Source: Trichuris trichiura
Lineage: Eukaryota > Nematoda > Enoplea > Trichinellida > Trichuridae
NCBI GenBank assembly: GCA_037903355.1
Contig: JBAJFE010000006.1
Coordinates: 248,001 to 312,000, forward strand
DNA length: 64,000 nucleotides
Direction of reading: 5' to 3'
Shown piece by piece: positions 58,301 to 64,000 of the stretch. How positions within the stretch are numbered: the stretch's first letter is position 1; every line of letters begins with the position of its first letter. Position numbers and translations under genes: made by a program. Below the pieces are notes generated by a model. It saw only the letters and a program-made list of their open reading frames with translations, did not search any database and was not told the origin of the DNA.

Positions 58301-60473
58301 AGATGAATTGCGTTTTTTGACGGGAAAAGTTGGACAGCACACGCTGACCATCAACTACGGTGGTCAGGACGTCTTAGGTACGCGAAAGGCGGCAACTGAT
58401 TGATGGGTGCTACTTTCCTTTTCAGAAAACCCAATGATCTTCTTTGCCGAAGAGGCGGAAGACTCCGCGGCCGCAAAGACGCAAAATCAGTGCATACTTG
58501 CCGAGACGGCTCGTCTCTTGGTTGAAGTGCCGAACGGCAAAGATGAAGTGAAAGCTAAAATTACCGACGCGGATGGCCACAGCGTTAAATGCAATACGCG
58601 CAAACGGGATGACGGCAAATGGGAAATCACGTTTTTGCCTGTTGACGTTGGCTACTATACCATTGATGCTCAGGTTCATCGAAAGTCCCTTGCAGGTACA
58701 GATGTCTTTCCGTTTTGAGATTCTGTTTGCTCATGTCTTCACTTATCCTCTCAGATTTTCCAATGCGTTTCACGGTTGTTGACCCAAGAAAAGTACGCGT
58801 TGTTGAAGGAATTGGTCGCAAACCTTTGGTAGTAGGCCAGCGCAGCTACATCATAGTTGATGCACAAGGTGCAGGACCAGGTGAGCTAAAGGCAGACGTC
58901 AGAGGCCCATCTGGCAGAAGCAACGTTGGCGTCGAAGCTCAACAAGAGTTCCAGCATCGCATATCGTTCGTTCCGCTAGAAGAAGGTGCTACTACTTTCC
59001 TATGTTTATCCAACTTCGAAAAATTTCTGTTGCAGGCGAATATAGCATCTATCTTTACTGGAACGGAGTATGCGTTCCAGGAAGTCCTTTGCTAGTATGC
59101 GCAAAAAGCGACAACAAAACAGACATCAATGCTCGTAAAGTGATAACCAGCGGCTCAGGTTTAAAGGAAGCGTGTACTAAAGTTGAAGCTGAATTCATAA
59201 TCGATGGAACGCAGGCAGGACCAGGTAGAATGTTCATTTGCTGTCATAGAATGACGAACACAGGTTGAACTGTAGGACTACCGATGTGCCGCATGACTGG
59301 TCAGAAGGGAAACGTGCCTATTGCCCTTACGCCTATAGAACCAAACAAATGGAAAGCTACGTACACTGCACCTTTAGCTGGTAAAAACAGCTTTTAAAAG
59401 CTTGTTGCTCCTATAGGTTGACGAGTTGTAGGTTCATACAGCATAGAAATTTCCTGGTCTAACCAACCAATTCGCGGGTCACCATTTCGGGTGCAAGTTA
59501 TGCACAGCGGCAACGCAGACCATGTTGCTGTCCATAAGGATGCACTGAAGAACTGCGTGATAGGAAAATCGACAAGAGTTCTCATAGACGCCCGTAAAGC
59601 TGGACTTGGTAGTCTGCTATCGATGTTCTCTTCTTAACGAACTAATCGATATGCAATATTCTAGGCGAGATTACAGCCAAATTCACTGGACCGACAAAGT
59701 CGGCAAAATCGGAATTGGTTGATGACGAAGATGGATTCTACACACTAATATTGAAGCCAACGGAAACTGGAAAGCACGTACTTTCGGTAAAGTTTAACGG
59801 CGAAGATGTGCCCGGTACTTTTTCATATTCATGTTGTGACTGTATCTGTCAAATAGGCGTTTTTCAGGAAGTCCATTCAAGATTCCTGTATCATCACAAC
59901 CCGACGTTACTAAGGTTCATGTCTACGGCAGTGGTGTAGAACATGGAGTACTGTCCACTTTTGACAGTACTTTTTATGTTGATACTACAGGTGCGGGAGC
60001 TGGTCAATTGGCCGTACGCATAAAGGGTCCCAAAGGTAATTAAGATCATTTTACGCATTTAAATTCATTTTTTGATTGCAGGTGCATTTCATGTTGAAAT
60101 GGAACGTGATAAAAGACAGGAAAGGCTTATCGTGTGTCGATACGAGCCCCAGGAACAAGGAGATTATATAGTGGAAGTGAAATGGGCAGGCGAACATGTG
60201 CTCGGCTCGCCATTCCTTGTTGTTATATTTGATACGTATCAAGAACTGGATAGGTTCCTATCGGGCGTTAATGTTAATACACAACCTACAATGCCCTTCT
60301 TTCCGCCAGGTTGGGTAGGTCAACCACCACCCGGCATGTTCTTACCAATGTCATCTGCACCATTATTTCCCCCTCCACCGCCAATGTCACCCACGTCGAT
60401 GCACCGCGTACCTGCCATTATGTACGGCTCTGCTCCCGCCTCCCCGTATTTTTCGTCAAAAGCAGTTCACTGA
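40333..60473 (+). CDS. Filamin-like protein (Ig/filamin repeats), 5' end not seen
   Basis: Filamins are cytoskeletal scaffolds made of roughly 95-residue Ig-like repeats. Exons: 40333-40462, 40980-41152, 41213-41351, 41408-41554, 42070-42156, 42619-42768, 42840-43007, 47283-47499, 47685-47857, 47913-47996, 48051-48356, 48564-49838, 49891-49974, 50033-50170, 50229-50408, 53812-54024, 54083-54166, 54222-54359, 54421-54588, 54638-54781, 54831-54914, 54976-55113, 55173-55346, 55405-55551, 57160-57243, 57306-57443, 58201-58377, 58426-58695, 58755-58985, 59036-59224, 59276-59380, 59432-59608, 59665-59814, 59868-60035, 60082-60473. They give 2,273 aa in one frame. Repeat hallmarks recur: DATEAGPG, FNGxxVPG, GSPF, YxVxFxP. 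Exon 12 is a Ser/Thr-rich non-repeat insert of about 400 residues. The last exon ends an Ig repeat and adds a proline-rich tail. No actin-binding domain is visible. It resembles nematode FLN-2-type filamins (inference). Confidence 0.9.
45396..45433 (-). ncRNA. Hammerhead-like motif, copy 3 (left arm)
   Basis: On the minus strand: CCG, CTGAAGA, a stem CGGGTC/GACCCG around TCGTTT, then AA, AGCT, C and CGG. CCG and CGG can form stem I. CTGAAGA fits the CUGANGA consensus, where the fifth base is free. Confidence 0.45.
45527..45564 (+). ncRNA. Hammerhead-like motif, copy 4 (right arm)
   Basis: Plus-strand counterpart of copy 3 with one change in stem II (GACTC for GACCC), which turns one G-C pair into G-U. 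Confidence 0.45.
47128..47170 (-). ncRNA. Hammerhead-like motif, copy 5 (best core)
   Basis: On the minus strand: ACCG, then CTGATGA, then a 20-base arm whose GGGTG can pair with CGCTC, then GAA, AGCT, T and CGGT. ACCG/CGGT form a 4-bp stem I. AGCT is self-complementary and would make a short stem III in a dimer. T is at the c17-like position. One extra C sits between CTGATGA and stem II in this and the related copies, unlike a textbook hammerhead. Confidence 0.5.
50409..53811 (+). other. Filamin intron 15, 3.4 kb
   Basis: No gene is recognised inside. It holds an AT microsatellite (AAT/ATT-type, about 51252-51285). Short frames at 51438-51650 and 53122-53304 have no family signal. Confidence 0.6.
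55552..57159 (+). other. Filamin intron 24, 1.6 kb
   Basis: AT-rich intron with no gene. A decayed hammerhead-like motif lies at 56944-56984. Confidence 0.6.
56944..56984 (+). ncRNA. Hammerhead-like motif, copy 6 (strongly decayed)
   Basis: AACG, CTGCGCA, a short GGAA/ATCC-type region, CGAA, AGCT, G and CGT. Stem I pairing (ACG/CGT) and the GAAAGCT block are kept, but the CUGANGA core is broken. Supported only by its likeness to the other copies. Confidence 0.25.
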
Positions 60474-60781
60474 TGAGGTTCCATAGAGGACCCGACTTAT
60501 TTTAAATTTTGATTGTGGCAGCTCACACTTTATTAAACGCTTCCTGAAAATGTTTCTAAGATGACTGGTTTGCGTAATATTTAACAAGCGAGAGCGAGGC
60601 AACTCGTACAGCGTAGGATATTTAAGCATGTCCAAAACAAACCTGCGCATAATTAAATTAATGCAATTACCATGCGTTTCATCTTTGCCAAAAAAACATT
60701 AGCGCATTTTTGACAACTTTTACTTCAAATTCATTTGGAATGAGTAAAACGTTTACCACAGAATGTCATTACGAAGTGAAT

Positions 60782-61519
60782 TCATTTGCCGCGTTTAGAT
60801 CGGGCGAACAAAGCTAGGCCAGCAGCTACTGCTGCTCCCCCAAACATGGCTAGTCCAGCCAACATGGCGCCCCCAATCAAGCCATCTAAAAAATAATCTT
60901 TCTTCGATGCACTTATGACGAACAGACTTTTCCGACAAACTAACAGAACGTAATAGATAAAATCTTACCTCTGTACATCCGATTGCAAATGACAGTCCTC
61001 AATTCCTCAGCTTGCTTGTTGGCTGGCTCTACTCTTAGAATGGCATCTACGTAGCTCAATGCTTTGTCGTAATTCTGCAACAACTTTGATAAACGCAACA
61101 ATCAATTAGTCGTCGCATTTTACTTTCAATTTAATGTTTCCAATCGCCAAAAAATATAGGTAATCTCGTTTCGCGTCCCCTTGATCGTCCTGGTTTAGTA
61201 AATCTGCAAATATACTTTTAATTACGCCTAAATGAATGCTAACAAAAAACGTCAGCGCAATGGTGGGCGCAAAACGAGCGTCACCTTCGAACAACCGTAG
61301 GCCCAGAATAACGTCATTTTTCGTACTGCGAATTAGGAAGTTAGCATACTCAAACGTCGTTTGTGTACTGGCGTGGCCCTGTTCGAGCTCTTTGACAAAA
61401 GCAGCTTCAAATCTCTGAAAAACAAATGACGTAGAAACATTAAAGACTAGTTTGCAAGTGTATACTTTTAATTCCTGCGGGTCGACTCGCTCATCGATTA
61501 TTGAATCAACAGCGGGCAT
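60782..61519 (-). CDS. fis-1: Mitochondrial fission 1 protein (FIS1)
   Basis: FIS1 is a tail-anchored outer-membrane protein of mitochondria and peroxisomes that takes part in organelle division. Exons: 61466-61519, 61285-61414, 61124-61203, 60969-61074 and 60782-60885, giving 157 aa (human 152). TPR-like helices are visible in TTFEYANFLIRS, DLLNQDDQGDAKRDYLYFLA and YDKALSYVDAILRVEP. The C-terminal DGLIGGAMLAGLAMFGG to LFARSKRGK is a membrane helix with the short basic tail that directs tail-anchored proteins to mitochondria. The start is ATG 61519, matching family length. The gene is convergent with filamin, 309 bases from its stop. Confidence 0.95.
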
Positions 61520-62731
61520 AATTACGATTAGCTGTGCATCAGCTGGAACGAAGACGCAGAAACAAGCTATGGGAATTTAGTTGTTGATTACTGATGCGCA
61601 GGTTTCTAAGATTTGCAGGTTTTTCCTGAAGACAATGTAGCTCCGCTAGCATCTACGATATCGTCCGCAGCTGCTCAACTGCGCTGGCCTTGCTGATATA
61701 ACATTTTAATAGGCATCGTTCTTGTGTGGAATGGACTTTGGAAAATATTTTAATTACTGTTTCAACACGGCAATAACTAATGTACAAATCACAATTTTTC
61801 AAAATTATCGCAAACGAATTTTTGGCAGTGCGTAGAAAAACCTCACAAGATTTATTGCACCCATTTCACTATTAAAAAGGATGGTGGGGCAATTTTGAAA
61901 ATTTAGCTTTTTAATACGGGAGCATATGCTTTCATGTTTCGATTGTTTCTTCTTACGGAATTCGTCCCATTAAAATATGGAAACTTTTAATAAGATTGCG
62001 TAGCTTTCGGATCGCGCGTGACTTGCCCTCAGCGGTATTGAGCTTTTGTTATTTGCTGTAAAACTGCTCAAGTAGAAAACCTTTTCTTTAAACTGAGAGC
62101 AGCTGGGACAATTGCAGCAGTAAATACCTAATCTTACTTAGCGATGTGAGTAATGATTAAAAGCCTTTTCCGTCGCGGCCCTAATAGAGTAAGTTTTACT
62201 ATGAAGGATTGGTCCAGTGGCTTCAAGAACGCATTTTGTTCTACCGCGCATGAACGTTGCTTTGGGGCGTGCGACCGTTCCTGAAATATGTTTCCAAGAG
62301 ATAGTTCGACATTTAGTTCTTCAGCAACATCATTTACGCAGGTTTTTACGCAGTTGTGTAGTTCATACGTGGCGCGCATTCTCCACAGTTTAATTGCCGA
62401 AACCGTCCATGTTGTTTTACAGTTTAAAATAAAATTGATTTAAAGTGATCTAGTAGTCTAACTGGCCATACTTACCATTCCGCAAACAGTTTACATATGA
62501 TGTCAGCTGAGAGATTCCGCTATCGTTTTGACCGAATAATTACTGGAAATTTTTACCCTCTCTTTGGGATAACAGTCTGTACCACAGTCGGAAGGGTACA
62601 GCAGCAACTTCTTCATAAACAAAAAAATCGACAGGAAAATCCTTGAAAATAAAACAACCTGCGTTTACTTTGACTTACTGTAAGTAAAATCTTTTTCCGT
62701 TTAGTTGCCTTGTATCGTAGAAACGTTAGAA
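61520..62731. other. Intergenic between divergent FIS1 and NDUFS4
   Basis: Head-to-head spacer of 1.2 kb that should hold both promoters. It contains a hammerhead-like motif with repeat flank at about 61965-62040. A minus-strand frame at 62134-62379 (81 codons) has no known similarity. Confidence 0.5.
61998..62036 (-). ncRNA. Hammerhead-like motif, copy 7 (decayed)
   Basis: On the minus strand: ACCG, CTGAGGG, a loose stem region, GAA, AGCT, A and CGCA. The flank GTCCCATT followed by an AATAT-like AT run matches the flank of the 45-kb fold-back arms, which shows common descent. The core has lost a conserved A. Confidence 0.4.
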
Positions 62732-63617
62732 ATGCTAACCGTGAATTTTCGCCTTGGAGCAGCATATGTTGCGCGTTTGGGTACATTATCAAATGAAAGG
62801 CAAGGGAGTGAGTGTGAAGTTGTTGGTGTTACTGTTTACATGGTTTGCAGATTATGTTCGACAAAGTCTGCGTCTAAAATTGTGTCCAGTTTGATTGGTA
62901 GCAAAGAAGATGCCCAACAGACTTCTATGGTTGATTTCGTAGAAGCAAGGATGCCACCTCCGAACGTTGGTATCACCGAAACGTCCACGGATGCCCCCTC
63001 TCAGATCAGTGGAGTTCCCGACGAACATCAGAAGCAAAGGAGGGTTCGAATATTCATGCCTGCAAAAGTTGCTACACAAGCAGGCACAGATAATACTCAT
63101 GTTTGGAAAATTGAAGTGGATACGCAGCAGCGATGGGAAAGCCTCTTGACAGGCTGGTGCTCAAAGTAATTACTTTGTATTGAGTGCATTCTTTCTTTCA
63201 TCCCAATAACTTTCCAGCGCGGATCCGTTGAGTAACATCGCTATGGCGTTAAACTTTCACACAGCGGAAGCGGCAGCACAGTTCTGCGAAAGGATAGGTA
63301 ATTATGCAAGTGCAGTCCACCGTTGTGTCTATTTTTTTAAAAATAAATTTGTAAATCTTTTTCCTAATGGACGAAATGATAGTATGATTACTGTATCGAG
63401 AAAATTGTATCTTTCTGCCGTTTCGCGTAGCTCATTGCTCTCTAGCAGAATAAGAAAGCAATTTTGAACAATCGTAAAAGTTTGAGCGTTGTATAAGCAA
63501 ACGGTGTTTTCAGGTTGGCCATATGAAATAGTGCCGGCGCAAAAGCATGAATTGTTCATTAAGTCCTATGGAGCAAATTTTTCTTGGGACAAACGGACTA
63601 GGGTTGCGCAGAAGTGA
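62732..63617 (+). CDS. nduf-s4: NADH dehydrogenase iron-sulfur protein 4 (NDUFS4, complex I)
   Basis: NDUFS4 is an accessory subunit of respiratory complex I, in the N module near the NADH site. Exons: 62732-63165, 63218-63297 and 63514-63617. The family core is clear: GVPDEHQKQRRVRIFMPAK, NTHVWKIEVDTQQRWESLL, ADPLSN, and the C-terminal KSYGANFSWDKRTRVAQK. The last residues correspond to the RVS-like end that is a phosphorylation site in mammals; here it is RVAQK, without the Ser. Two in-frame ATGs are possible (62732 and 62840). The first gives an Arg-containing, amphipathic N-terminus (MLTVNFRLGAAYVARLG) suited to mitochondrial import, so I prefer it. An acceptor just upstream (62703-62704) may join a 5' exon. 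Confidence 0.9.
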
Positions 63618-63792
63618 TTCAACCGTTCCTGCATATTTTTTCCTTGTGATTTTCGCATCGCATCTTAACAAACCACAGTAAACATTTTTTACAGTACCTT
63701 TTTGCTTGTTTACGAATTTGTCGTTGCAATGTATTTTCACTTTCGTTAGTCTAGAGTTTTAGATAGCAATTGCTTTGCAGTTTAGCTATTTG

Positions 63793-64000
63793 ATGATGAC
63801 TGCTGATCAAAAAGCCCGTAAAGTGCATGGAGCGGCCACTAGAACTATTCAGATGGTATATTGTGTTGAGTTTGGTGACGCAAGGATTGGTAACGACACT
63901 TTCAGGTGCTAAACGAAAACAGTCAACTAATAAACACAATGATCGATTGCCAGAGCAGAGGAAAGCTTCAAGAGGCCGAAAAGCAAGAAGTGATATGTTG
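63793..64000 (+). CDS. SS18/SYT-family protein, N-terminal part
   Basis: SS18 is a subunit of SWI/SNF (BAF) chromatin remodelling complexes and acts as a co-activator. Exons 63793-63855 and 63906 to the window edge join in phase 0 across a 50-base intron. The predicted protein starts MMTADQKARKVHGAATRTIQ and continues VLNENSQLINTMIDCQSRGK, matching the SSXT domain core (AIQKMLDENNxLIxCIMDxQxKGK). The QPGY-rich C-terminal part lies beyond the window. The start is the first of two adjacent ATGs. Confidence 0.85.

Noticed and set aside
60471..60500. CTGATGAGG with a GGTTCC/GGACCC hairpin at the filamin stop
   Set aside because: The GAAA block and the AGCT arm are missing, so it does not belong to the ribozyme-like family.

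Overview
The window is eukaryotic nuclear DNA, most likely from a small-genome invertebrate and probably a nematode. The signs are many short introns (mostly 46-66 bases, GT-AG with T-rich acceptors), AT-rich spacers, and protein-coding genes that are clear animal orthologs. A nematode, perhaps an early-branching one that kept a two-WW YAP and a CYLD gene, is an inference and not proven. I saw no operon, CRISPR array, prokaryotic gene, tRNA or rRNA.

Layout. 1-2,720 (+): the 3' half of a Yorkie/YAP gene (two WW domains, LATS-type site, degron-like motif). 2,817-8,717 (-): a complete 23-exon cohesin subunit SCC3/STAG gene, tail-to-tail with YAP, the two poly(A) signals lying within 20 bases. 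10,123-10,566 (+): a small two-exon protein that looks like a histone fold. 11,432-12,996 (+): an Ig plus thrombospondin-like membrane protein (FAM187-like). 13,547-14,009 (-): a two-LIM protein. 16,007-17,734 (-): an intronless leucine-rich-repeat transmembrane receptor. 17,735-25,579: a long spacer with one pogo-like MITE. 25,580-28,050 (+): a complete CYLD deubiquitinase in 12 exons. 31,394-32,187 (+): a complete TCTP/TPT1 gene. 32,188-40,332: a second long spacer. 40,333-60,473 (+): a filamin-like gene, 35 exons, 2,273 codons in frame, with no actin-binding domain visible in the window. 60,782-61,519 (-): FIS1. 62,732-63,617 (+): NDUFS4. 63,793-64,000 (+): the first two exons of an SS18 (SSXT) gene running off the right edge.

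The gene models were built by hand from splice sites, frame continuity and family similarity. In STAG, CYLD, TCTP, FIS1, NDUFS4 and filamin the exon lengths and phases add up to one uninterrupted frame, which is strong internal support. The genes are a mixed set: Hippo signalling, chromosome cohesion, ubiquitin editing, cytoskeleton, and mitochondrial fission and respiration. I see no shared pathway explaining their order.

The most unusual signal is a dispersed repeat carrying a hammerhead-ribozyme-like fold. It occurs at least seven times in introns and spacers between 32.9 and 62.0 kb. It includes one copy with an intact CUGAUGA...GAAA core, a palindromic stem III and a matching stem I, and a 282-base fold-back element that carries the motif once on each strand. 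Other points of interest are a GC-AG intron and two 57-base stop-free introns in STAG, a TCTP stop codon that sits alone in its own exon, and a filamin gene built from repeated four-exon cassettes with uniform phase-1 introns.
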